NCBI GenBank assembly: GCA_017882405.1
Contig: JADGPO010000003.1
Location: forward strand, 1 to 26,009
Reading direction: 5' to 3'
DNA from: Solirubrobacteraceae bacterium
GTDB taxonomy: Bacteria > Actinomycetota > Thermoleophilia > Solirubrobacterales > Solirubrobacteraceae
DNA: 26,009 bases
Positions 7,112 through 13,750 of this stretch are shown piece by piece (within the stretch, counting starts at the first letter, position 1; each line of letters begins with the position of its first letter). Under the pieces are notes generated by a model. That model searched no databases and had not been told where the DNA came from. It saw only the letters and a list, made by a program, of their open reading frames with translations. The position numbers and the translations under genes were made by a program.

Positions 7112-7433
7112 GCGCCATTCGACCGTCGCTACCAGCGAAGGACGATCAGCAGCCGCGGTAGCCCATGATCCCTCCCTCCGAAAATCGTGGACCGGACCCG
7201 GAGGCCGAAGTTCCCCAGTCGGCTTCCCCGAGGCTGGTGCACTGAAACGTCACGGCTTCAAGCGGTCCTTCCGGTCGGTCGACTGCGCTACAACATGAGC
7301 AATATGGGCAGCTATAACGGGAGCAACCTATCCGAAGTTCCTCATGCTTTGCACAGTATTTTGGTCAATATCTTGTGCAATTTTAAGGGCAAGCGGCGCA
7401 TCTCGCAACGCAGGACTTCACCTTTGTGACTAA
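7112..7433. other. Divergent intergenic region, AT-richer regulatory DNA
   Basis: This gap of over 300 nt between the HD-GYP and first CarH-like genes carries no convincing gene. Its right half (about 7290-7435) is clearly richer in A and T than the flanking genes. It contains GTGCAC at 7237-7242, a TATAAC hexamer at 7313-7318 and the TTGCACA / TGTGCAA dyad at 7349-7380. An 80-codon open frame (7187-7429) has no recognisable sequence and was not called. Confidence 0.6.
7349..7380. promoter_or_regulatory. Operator-like dyad upstream of the first CarH-like gene
   Basis: TTGCACA (7349-7355) and TGTGCAA (7374-7380) are perfect inverted 7-mers separated by 18 nt, so the half-sites lie about 25 bp apart centre to centre. 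The right half is part of TTGTGCAATT (7373-7382), identical to the copy before the BldC-like gene. The dyad ends about 53 nt before the ATG and probably overlaps the promoter, as expected for MerR-family autoregulation. Confidence 0.55.
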
Positions 7434-8321
7434 ATGCGATACCTGAAGACGAGCGAAGCGGCGACTTTGCTGAACGTGAGCCCGAATACCCTGCGGGCCT
7501 GGGAGCGTCGTTTTGACTTCCCCAAGCCGCAGCGCTCGCCCGGCAAGCACCGCCTCTTCACCCACGGGGAAATTGCCGCGCTGCGCGACGCATTGCAGGA
7601 GGGGCTCTCGATCTCCTCTGCCGTTTCGCGCGCGCGTGAGGGCCTGGCGGCCGACGCCAACTCGCTGATCGGAGCGCTCGTCTCCTATGAGCGCGAGCGC
7701 GCCGACACGGCGATCGAGGCAGCGCTGGCCCTGCGTTCGGTGGAGCGCTCCGTCGAGGAGGTGCTGCTGCCGACGCTCGACGAGATCGCCCGCCGCTACG
7801 GCGTCGACTCGGCTGGATGGGCGTTCGCCGCCCACTGGGGCGGCGACTGGTTGCGGCGAGCGCTGCACCTCGCCCCTCCCCCCGTGCGGCCGATCTCGAT
7901 CCTGATCGGCGATGCCGCCCGCGACGAGCTCGATCGCGACAGTGCCTACATCCGGGCGCTGGAGCTGTTCTGCGCGCGCGCCGGCATCAACGTCCTTAGC
8001 CTCTCTGCCCGGGGCGTTGCCGGGATCGGCGATGCGGTCACGATCCACCGCCCGGACCTGGTCGTGCTGGCCGGTTCGCACCTCGACGACGACACCGTGG
8101 CGCGTTGGGCATATGCCGTTCGCCTGGCCGCCGGCGCGCTGCCGATGGCCGTCTACCGCCGTGGCCCCGACCGCATCCGCGTACGCACGACGGGGGCTCG
8201 CAACCTGCCCGACGGCGCGCGCGCGGCCCAACGCCGGATCCTGGAGCTGGTCGAGGGAGAGCAGGGCACGCCCGCGGTCAGGCCGGATGTAGAGCTCGCG
8301 CCGCGCCGCGTCAGTCTCTAG
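7434..8321 (+). CDS. CarH-like MerR-family regulator with degenerate B12-binding module (copy 1)
   Basis: The 295-residue protein has three parts. Residues 1-70 are a MerR winged HTH (SEAATLLNVSPNTLRAWERR, then a wing ending GKHRLF). Residues about 75-145 form a helical bundle like the cobalamin cap domain (ALRSVERSVEEVLLP). Residues about 153-270 look like a Rossmann-type B12-binding fold (ISILIGDA, PDLVVLAGS). This is the layout of the photoreceptor CarH/LitR, which binds adenosylcobalamin and represses DNA in the dark. Key ligand residues are missing: the DxHxxG His is absent (the region reads DELDRDS), and instead of W-x9-EH there is Trp129 with His134. Ligand binding is therefore doubtful. 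ATG 7434 has no Shine-Dalgarno. Its paralogue follows 143 nt downstream. Confidence 0.82.
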   Translation: MRYLKTSEAATLLNVSPNTLRAWERRFDFPKPQRSPGKHRLFTHGEIAALRDALQEGLSISSAVSRAREGLAADANSLIGALVSYERERADTAIEAALALRSVERSVEEVLLPTLDEIARRYGVDSAGWAFAAHWGGDWLRRALHLAPPPVRPISILIGDAARDELDRDSAYIRALELFCARAGINVLSLSARGVAGIGDAVTIHRPDLVVLAGSHLDDDTVARWAYAVRLAAGALPMAVYRRGPDRIRVRTTGARNLPDGARAAQRRILELVEGEQGTPAVRPDVELAPRRVSL

Positions 8322-8339
8322 AAGCGCCGAAATCCTCGC

Positions 8340-8355
8340 GCGCAGGCTCCTGCGC
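8340..8355 (+). terminator. Short hairpin after the first CarH-like gene
   Basis: GCGCAG (8340-8345), loop GCTC and CTGCGC (8350-8355) form a perfect 6-bp stem 18 nt after the stop codon. It has no T tract, so termination is uncertain. Confidence 0.3.
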
Positions 8356-8386
8356 CTCTAGGATGGTCCTTTGTGGGCGCGTTTCG

Positions 8387-8413
8387 TGGTGCAAGCACTC
8401 CACCAAAGTGCAC
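8387..8413. promoter_or_regulatory. GTGCA half-site cluster upstream of the second CarH-like gene
   Basis: The stretch holds GTGC-AA-GCAC (8389-8398) nested in TGGTG-N9-CACCA (8387-8405), followed by the palindrome GTGCAC (8408-8413). The GTGCA core matches the half-sites before the BldC-like and first CarH-like genes. Confidence 0.4.
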
Positions 8414-8428
8414 GATGGGTTGCGATCC

Positions 8429-8457
8429 TTGCCAATTGCTGCCGATAAAGCAATAAC
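8429..8457 (+). promoter_or_regulatory. Leaderless promoter of the second CarH-like gene with internal dyad
   Basis: TTGCCA (8429-8434), a 17-nt spacer and AATAAC (8452-8457) form a sigma70-like promoter. The -10 ends 7 nt before ATG 8465, so the transcript should start at the initiation codon. The spacer and -10 carry a perfect dyad, ATTGCT (8435-8440), N8, AGCAAT (8449-8454), which would occlude the promoter if bound. CAATTGCTGC (8433-8442) repeats the element at 5401-5410. Confidence 0.55.
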
Positions 8458-8464
8458 TCCCTTG

Positions 8465-9358
8465 ATGAACGGCATCCGAACAAACGCCGCTGCGGTCATG
8501 CTGGGCATCAGCCCCAACACTTTGCGCAGCTGGGAACGCCGCTATGACTTCCCCAAGCCCCATCGCTCAGCCGGTGGCCATCGCCAGTACTCGCTGATCG
8601 AGATCGAGGCGCTGCGGCTGACGCTTGCCGAGACTCACAACGTTTCCTCGGCGATCTCACTGGCCCGCGAGCGCGGCGAGGGACCCTCCACGCCGCTGCG
8701 CCTGGCGGGTGCCTTCGGCGCGTTCGACGAGGACGCCGCCAACCGCCTGCTGGAGGAAAGCCTGGGCCTGCGCTCGGTGGAGCGCACGATCGAGGAGGTG
8801 CTGCTGGAGGCCGTGGCCGTCCATTGCGAGCCCGGCGCCACCACCGCGGAGTACGAGTTCGCCTGGCGCTACGCCGTCGGCTGGCTGTCGGCGCAGCGTC
8901 GCCTGGCGCCTCCCGCCCGCCGCCGAGACGGCGTGATGATCTTCGACGCCTCGGCCCCCGGGGACCTCGACGCCGTATACGCCCAGGCGCTCGAGGTGGT
9001 GCTGCGGCGGGGCGGCCTGCGCACGCTGTCGTTCACCCCGGCGGTGGAGCTGCCGCGGCTGGGACGGGCGCTGCGCGCGCTCGAGCCACGCGCGGTGATC
9101 CTGACCGGACGCCGGGTGTCGCTGGACTCGATCGGCCGGCTCGTCTACGCCGTGCGCTCGCTGGTGCGCGAGGTCGTCGTGTTCGACTATCGCGGTGCCG
9201 TGCCCGACACCGGGGCGAGCACCGTGACCAGGCTGGGCGAGGCGCCGCTGGCCGCTCGTGACGCGCTGCTGGCCAAGCTCGACGCTCCTGTGGCGCACCC
9301 AGCCGCGCCGTCGCTGGGCAAGGTCGTGGCGCCCTCCCCCGCGCGCGCCGGCGCGTAG
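8465..9358 (+). CDS. CarH-like MerR-family regulator with degenerate B12-binding module (copy 2)
   Basis: This 297-residue paralogue of the preceding gene shares its layout: MerR winged HTH at 1-70 (AAAVMLGISPNTLRSWERR, wing GGHRQY), a helical bundle with GLRSVERTIEEVLLEA (101-116), and a Rossmann-like C-terminal domain (VMIFDAS, PRAVILTG). It is more degenerate than copy 1. The EH position of CarH falls in EFAWRYAVGW with no His, and the axial-ligand loop reads PGDLDAVYAQ, again with no His. A Pro/Ala-rich tail of about 20 residues ends the protein. It may sense another ligand, a partner protein or nothing. The start at ATG 8465 agrees with the homologous N-terminus of copy 1 and with the leaderless promoter; the open frame extending back to 8105 overlaps copy 1 and was discarded. 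Confidence 0.82.
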   Translation: MNGIRTNAAAVMLGISPNTLRSWERRYDFPKPHRSAGGHRQYSLIEIEALRLTLAETHNVSSAISLARERGEGPSTPLRLAGAFGAFDEDAANRLLEESLGLRSVERTIEEVLLEAVAVHCEPGATTAEYEFAWRYAVGWLSAQRRLAPPARRRDGVMIFDASAPGDLDAVYAQALEVVLRRGGLRTLSFTPAVELPRLGRALRALEPRAVILTGRRVSLDSIGRLVYAVRSLVREVVVFDYRGAVPDTGASTVTRLGEAPLAARDALLAKLDAPVAHPAAPSLGKVVAPSPARAGA

Positions 9359-9374
9359 CCGCCGCCGGCCGGCC

Positions 9375-9400
9375 GGCGCTCGTTCCTAGAATCGAGCGCC
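9375..9400. promoter_or_regulatory. ileS promoter: 8-bp dyad bracketing the -10 element
   Basis: GGCGCTCG (9375-9382) and CGAGCGCC (9393-9400) are perfect inverted 8-mers. The 10 nt between them end in TAGAAT (9387-9392), a strong -10 hexamer. The -10 ends 9 nt before ATG 9402, so ileS should be leaderless and the dyad would act as a DNA operator, not an RNA leader. It also follows the second CarH-like stop by 16 nt, so a terminator role is possible. Confidence 0.5.
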
Positions 9401-9401
9401 C

Positions 9402-12400
9402 ATGGCCACGCGTCATCGTCCCGTAGATCCGCGCGCGTCGTTTCCCGAGCTCGAGGAGCAGGTCCTCCAGCGCTGGCGCGACCGCGACGTGTTCGCCGAG
9501 TCGCTGCGCCGGCGCGAGGGTGCCCCGTCGTGGGGCTTCTACGAGGGTCCTCCGACCGCCAACGGCAGCCCCGGCACCCATCACGTCCTGAGCCGGGTGT
9601 TCAAGGACGTCTTTCCCCGCTACCGCACGATGACCGGCCACTACGTGGAGCGCAAGGCGGGGTGGGACTGCCACGGCCTCCCGGTCGAGCTGGCCGTCGA
9701 GGCCGAGCTGGGCTTTCAGTCCAAAGCCGATATCGAGCGCTACGGGATCGCCGAGTTCAATGCCCGCTGCCGTCAGAAGGTCCTCAGCCACGTCGAGGAG
9801 TGGAATCGGCTGACCGAGCGAATCGGCTTCTGGGTCGACCTTGACCACCCCTATCGCACCCTTGACGCCGACTACGTGGAGTCCGTTTGGTGGGCCCTGA
9901 AGACGATCCATGACCGCGGGCTGCTGTACGAGAAACTGAAGGTCGTTCCCTACTGCCCGCGCGATGAGACCACGCTCTCCAGCCACGAGCTGGGGCAGCC
10001 GGGGGCCTATCGCGACGTCGTCGACCCCTCGGTGTACGTGCGCCTGCCGGTGACCGGGCGGCCGGCATCGTCACCGCTGCAGGAGGGCGACGAGCTGCTG
10101 GTGTGGACGACCACGCCCTGGACGCTGGTCTCCAACGCCGCCGTGGCGGTCAAGCCCGAAATTCTGTACGTGCGGGCCCGCGCGTCGGATGCTGACCCCC
10201 GCCACCCGGCCGGGGTCGTGGCCCAGGCACTGGTCGAAAAGGTGCTGGGCGAGCACGCCGAGGTGCTGGACACGTTCCCGGGAGTGGAGCTGATCGGCAC
10301 CCGCTACGAGGCGCCGTTCCCCTACATCCCGGCTGAGACCTACGGGCCAAAGGGGCACACCGTCCTGCCCGCGGACTTCGTCACCGCCCAGGACGGCACC
10401 GGTCTGGTCCACACGGCGATCGCGTTCGGCGAGGACGACTTCCGCCTCGGTGAGGTCGAGGGCCTGAACGTGGTCAACCCGGTGCGCCTGGACGGCACCT
10501 ACGACGAGCGCATCGGCCCCTACGCCGGGCGCAACGTCAAGGCCGCCGATCCGGACCTGATCGAGGACCTGCGCGCCCGTGACCGGCTGCTGCGCGCGGA
10601 GTCCTACGAGCACTCCTATCCGCACTGCTGGCGCTGCGGCACCCCGCTGCTCTACTACGCCAAGCCCTCCTGGTACATCGCCACCAGCCAGATCAAGGAC
10701 GAGCTGCTGGCGGCCAACGAGGCCGTCAACTGGTACCCGGACCATGTCAAGCACGGCCGCTTCGGCAACTGGCTGGAGGGCAACGTCGATTGGGCGCTGT
10801 CTCGTGAGCGCTACTGGGGCACCCCGCTGCCGGTCTGGCGATGCGACCACGGCTGCACCAGGGTGGTCGGCTCGTTCGCCGAACTGCAGGAGCTGTCAGG
10901 CGTGCTGCTGGAGGATCCGCACCGCCCGTTCGTCGACGAGGTCACGTTCCCGTGCGAGAACTGCGGCGGCGAGATGCGCCGCGTGCCCGAGGTGATCGAC
11001 GTGTGGTTTGACTCGGGCTCGATGCCGTTCGCCCAGTTCCACGCCCCCCACGCCAACCTCAAGCACTTCGAGCAGCGATTCCCGGCCGACTTCGTCTGCG
11101 AGGCGCTGGATCAGACGCGCGGCTGGTTCTACTCGCTGCTGGCCGTGGCGACGCTGCTCTACGACCGGTCGTCGTTTCGCAACGTCGTCTGCCTGGGGCT
11201 GATCCTTGACGAGCAGGGGCGCAAGATGTCCAAGTCGCTGGACAACACGGTCGAGCCCTGGGAGGTGATCGACCGCTACGGCGCCGATGCGCTGCGCTGG
11301 TACTTCTTCACCTCCAAGTACCCGTGGGACGGCTACCGCTTCTCCCTGAACGCGATCGGCGAAGCGGTCCGCCAGTTCCTGCTGCAGCTGTGGAACACGT
11401 ACGGCTTCTACGTCCTGTACGCGAATGCGAACGAGATCGAGACGCCGCACGCCGACCCCGACCAGCTCTCGGACCTGGACCGGTGGGCGTTGTCGCGCCT
11501 GCAGGAGACGGTGGAGACCGTGCGCGAGCGCCTCCAGGACTTCGACGCCACCGGCGGCGGCCGGGCCCTGCAGGCGTTCGTCGACGAGCTCTCCAACTGG
11601 TACGTGCGACGCTCGCGCCGGCGCTTCTGGGAGGGCGATCAGGCCGCCTTCTGGACGCTGGGCGAGTGTCTGTCGACGGTCTCCAAGCTGCTGGCTCCGT
11701 TCTGTCCGTTCATCGCCGACGAGATCTACGACAACCTGGACGGCGCCGAGCCCAGCGTGCACCTGTGCGACTTCCCGGCGGCCACCCCGCGCGACACCGA
11801 GCTGGAGTCGGCGATGGCGGTGGCCCGCGAGACGGTGCGCCTGGGACTGGCTGCCCGCGCACAGGCCAAGCTCAAGGTGCGCCAGCCGCTGCGCGCCGCC
11901 GTGGTCGTGGCCACCGGGGCCGAGCGCGAGGCGATCGAGCGCCTCGCCGAGATCGTGCGTGAGGAGCTCAACGTCCGTGAGCTGCGCTTCGTCTCCGAGG
12001 CCGACGAGCTGGGGCAGGTCGAGATCAAGCCCAACTACCGGACCCTGGGGCCGCGTTTCGGCAAGCAGATGCCGAAGGTGGCGATGGCCGTGGCCGGACT
12101 GGATGCGGCGCATGCCGCCGCGACCCTGCGCGAGGGCGGCTCGGTGGCGATCTCCGTCGGCGGCGCCGAGCATGCGCTGGGCGCCGAGGACCTGCTGATC
12201 ACGATGAAACCGCTGGAGGGCTACCAGGTGGAGCGCGAGGGCTCGCACGCCGTCGCTCTGGAGACGACGATCGACGAGTCGCTGCGTATCGAGGGCTGGG
12301 CGCGTGACATCGTGCGTGCCGTGCAGAACGCCCGCCAGGCGGCCGGGCTCGAGGTCTCGGACCGCATCCTGCTCACGCTCGATGGCGACGGGGCCCTTCT

Positions 12401-12545
12401 GGAGGCCGCTCGCAAGTACGAGGCGTATCTGGCCGGTGAGACGCTGGCCACCGAAGTGGCGTACGACGACCTCGACGGTGCCGAGCCCGTGAGCGTCGAC
12501 GGGCGGCCGCTGAAGATCGGCGTGGCCCTGGCCGCCTGCCCTTAG
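9402..12545 (+). CDS. ileS: Isoleucyl-tRNA synthetase, large eukaryote-like type
   Basis: The 1,047-residue class Ia synthetase charges tRNA-Ile in the cytoplasm. The HIGH motif appears as GSPGTHH (55-61), followed by KAGWDCHGLPVE. The CP1 editing domain carries WTTTPWTLVSNAAV (about 235-248). Cysteine pairs that may bind zinc lie in CWRC, CDHGC and CENC. Then come DVWFDSGS, DQTRGWFYSLL and KMSKS (608-612), followed by the helical anticodon-binding domain and a C-terminal region of about 200 residues. Length and C-terminal form fit the roughly 1,050-residue IleRS2 group rather than the roughly 930-residue IleRS1 group; IleRS2 enzymes are known to be less sensitive to mupirocin. No T-box leader is possible, since the start lies directly behind its -10. 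Its stop codon overlaps that of the ankyrin gene by 2 nt. Confidence 0.96.
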   Translation: MATRHRPVDPRASFPELEEQVLQRWRDRDVFAESLRRREGAPSWGFYEGPPTANGSPGTHHVLSRVFKDVFPRYRTMTGHYVERKAGWDCHGLPVELAVEAELGFQSKADIERYGIAEFNARCRQKVLSHVEEWNRLTERIGFWVDLDHPYRTLDADYVESVWWALKTIHDRGLLYEKLKVVPYCPRDETTLSSHELGQPGAYRDVVDPSVYVRLPVTGRPASSPLQEGDELLVWTTTPWTLVSNAAVAVKPEILYVRARASDADPRHPAGVVAQALVEKVLGEHAEVLDTFPGVELIGTRYEAPFPYIPAETYGPKGHTVLPADFVTAQDGTGLVHTAIAFGEDDFRLGEVEGLNVVNPVRLDGTYDERIGPYAGRNVKAADPDLIEDLRARDRLLRAESYEHSYPHCWRCGTPLLYYAKPSWYIATSQIKDELLAANEAVNWYPDHVKHGRFGNWLEGNVDWALSRERYWGTPLPVWRCDHGCTRVVGSFAELQELSGVLLEDPHRPFVDEVTFPCENCGGEMRRVPEVIDVWFDSGSMPFAQFHAPHANLKHFEQRFPADFVCEALDQTRGWFYSLLAVATLLYDRSSFRNVVCLGLILDEQGRKMSKSLDNTVEPWEVIDRYGADALRWYFFTSKYPWDGYRFSLNAIGEAVRQFLLQLWNTYGFYVLYANANEIETPHADPDQLSDLDRWALSRLQETVETVRERLQDFDATGGGRALQAFVDELSNWYVRRSRRRFWEGDQAAFWTLGECLSTVSKLLAPFCPFIADEIYDNLDGAEPSVHLCDFPAATPRDTELESAMAVARETVRLGLAARAQAKLKVRQPLRAAVVVATGAEREAIERLAEIVREELNVRELRFVSEADELGQVEIKPNYRTLGPRFGKQMPKVAMAVAGLDAAHAAATLREGGSVAISVGGAEHALGAEDLLITMKPLEGYQVEREGSHAVALETTIDESLRIEGWARDIVRAVQNARQAAGLEVSDRILLTLDGDGALLEAARKYEAYLAGETLATEVAYDDLDGAEPVSVDGRPLKIGVALAACP

Positions 12546-13339
12546 GCCGACGACGCCAGGTCGGCGGCGGAGCGCCCGCCGCGCTTGCGCAGCCACATCG
12601 CCAGCCGGTTGGCGCCACTGCGTTCGGCCGCATCGACGGCCGTCAGATCGTCGTAGCCGACCCAGTTGAGCTCGGCTCCTCGCAGCAGCAGCTGCGATGC
12701 GGTCGACTGACGTCCGCCGTGGCAGGCGCCCCAGAAGGCCTGCGTGACCGCCGCGGCGTCCGGCGGCGACGAGGCGGCCAGCTCCCGGTTGAGGCGATCG
12801 CTGAGCCCCAGCGTGGCGGCCTGGAAGAAGTTGGTCCGGGCGCCGTGAGCCAGCAACCGGTCGGCGGCCTGCCACTGCCCGAAGGCGGTCGCGTCGGCGA
12901 TCGGCGTGCCCCCGCCGACGATCGCGCCCGGGGCCTCCAGATCGGCGCCGGCGTCCAGCAGGGCGTCGATCAGCTCGATGTCGTCGTTGGAGGCCGCCCA
13001 GTGCAGCGGCGTCTCGGAGTGGGCCTCGCCCACATAGCGGGCGTTCACATCGGCGCCCGCCTGCGCCAGCACGGGCACGATCTCACGCGGGTTGGGCCGG
13101 TGCCCGGGCCAGTCCGCGTACAGGTGAAGCAGCGTGCGTTCACCGCGGCGCTCGTCGCTGGCAACCACGTGCGCACTCGCCAGCTCGGGGTGCTCCTCGA
13201 CGAGGCGCTTGACCGCCTCCACGTCGCCGGAGACCAAGGCTTCGGTCGCCTGCTTGGCGAGCGGGTCCTGGGCGTCGAGTCTGAGCTCCCGTGACATCAT
13301 CGTTGATTTGCCGCGCGCCACGGCGGCGCGCCACATCAT
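12542..13339 (-). CDS. Ankyrin-repeat protein
   Basis: The protein has up to 265 residues. Counting from the internal start at 13297, a clear ankyrin repeat occurs at about 96-125 (TPLHWAASNDDIELIDALL, then DAGADLEAPG), with more diverged repeats before (LLHLYADWPG...AGADVNARY) and after (GTPIADATAFGQWQAADRLL). Ankyrin repeats mediate protein-protein contact; no enzymatic domain, signal peptide or membrane segment is seen. The start is ambiguous. ATG 13339 lies 10 nt after TAAGCT, a possible -10, while ATG 13300 or 13297 begins the more typical MSRELRLDAQDP sequence. It lies 13 nt downstream of thioredoxin on the same strand, so co-transcription is likely. Its TAA stop overlaps the ileS TAG stop. 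Confidence 0.8.
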   Translation of the reverse strand: MMWRAAVARGKSTMMSRELRLDAQDPLAKQATEALVSGDVEAVKRLVEEHPELASAHVVASDERRGERTLLHLYADWPGHRPNPREIVPVLAQAGADVNARYVGEAHSETPLHWAASNDDIELIDALLDAGADLEAPGAIVGGGTPIADATAFGQWQAADRLLAHGARTNFFQAATLGLSDRLNRELAASSPPDAAAVTQAFWGACHGGRQSTASQLLLRGAELNWVGYDDLTAVDAAERSGANRLAMWLRKRGGRSAADLASSA

Positions 13340-13352
13340 ACCGCCCGAAAGC

Positions 13353-13682
13353 TTACGCCAGCGCGGGCTCGAGCTCCTCCTCGATCTTGCGCTTGGGGTA
13401 GGCGCCGATCACGGTCTTCTTGACCTCGCCGTGCCGGAACAGCATCAGCGTCGGGATCGACATCACGTTGAACTTGACGGCTGTCTGCTGGTTCTCGTCG
13501 ATGTTGAGCTTCACCACCTTGAGGGCCTCGCCCTTCTCGGCGGCGATCTCCTCCACCACCGGCGATACGCGGCGGCACGGACCGCACCACGGTGCCCAGA
13601 AGTCCACGAGCACGGGAACTTCTGACTCGATCACCTCTGCCTGGAAGCTGTCGTCGGTTACGTCTGAAACCGGGCCTGACAT
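13353..13682 (-). CDS. trxA: Thioredoxin
   Basis: The 109-residue thioredoxin has the active site FWAPWCGPC (Cys33 and Cys36) and the cis-proline loop SIPTLMLF (Pro77), with a full single-domain length. It reduces protein disulfides in the cytoplasm using electrons from thioredoxin reductase, which is not in this window. Unlike most genes here it has a classical Shine-Dalgarno: AGGAGA about 7 nt before ATG 13682. A TATACT -10 element lies at 13713-13718 on the minus strand, giving a leader of about 25 nt. It leads a probable two-gene unit with the ankyrin protein and is divergent from the PolX gene. Confidence 0.95.
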   Translation of the reverse strand: MSGPVSDVTDDSFQAEVIESEVPVLVDFWAPWCGPCRRVSPVVEEIAAEKGEALKVVKLNIDENQQTAVKFNVMSIPTLMLFRHGEVKKTVIGAYPKRKIEEELEPALA

Positions 13683-13712
13683 TTTCTTCTCCTGTCTCGT
13701 GTTACTTCAAAA

Positions 13713-13718
13713 AGTATA
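13713..13718 (-). promoter_or_regulatory. -10 element TATACT of the thioredoxin promoter
   Basis: TATACT on the minus strand matches the -10 consensus in five of six positions and lies about 30 nt before ATG 13682, leaving room for the AGGAGA ribosome-binding site. No clear -35 is seen. Confidence 0.5.
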
Positions 13719-13733
13719 GCGAGTCGGCGAAGC

Positions 13734-13739
13734 TAGATT
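13734..13739 (+). promoter_or_regulatory. -10 element TAGATT of the PolX promoter (near-leaderless)
   Basis: TAGATT ends 11 nt before ATG 13751, which would leave a leader of only a few nucleotides. No Shine-Dalgarno is present. It is back to back with the thioredoxin promoter. Confidence 0.45.
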
Positions 13740-13750
13740 AGACATCTGCA

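Noticed and set aside
7187..7429. 80-codon plus-strand open frame between the HD-GYP and CarH-like genes
   Set aside because: It shows no recognisable family sequence or ribosome-binding site and covers the AT-rich operator region, including the TTGCACA dyad; it looks like regulatory DNA.
7100..8464. Cobalamin riboswitch near the CarH-like genes
   Set aside because: I found no B12-box-like sequence or long structured leader; the upstream elements are short DNA dyads.
8322..9401. Possible T-box leader for ileS
   Set aside because: The second CarH-like gene runs to 9358 and the -10 lies 9 nt before the ileS ATG, leaving no room for a leader RNA.
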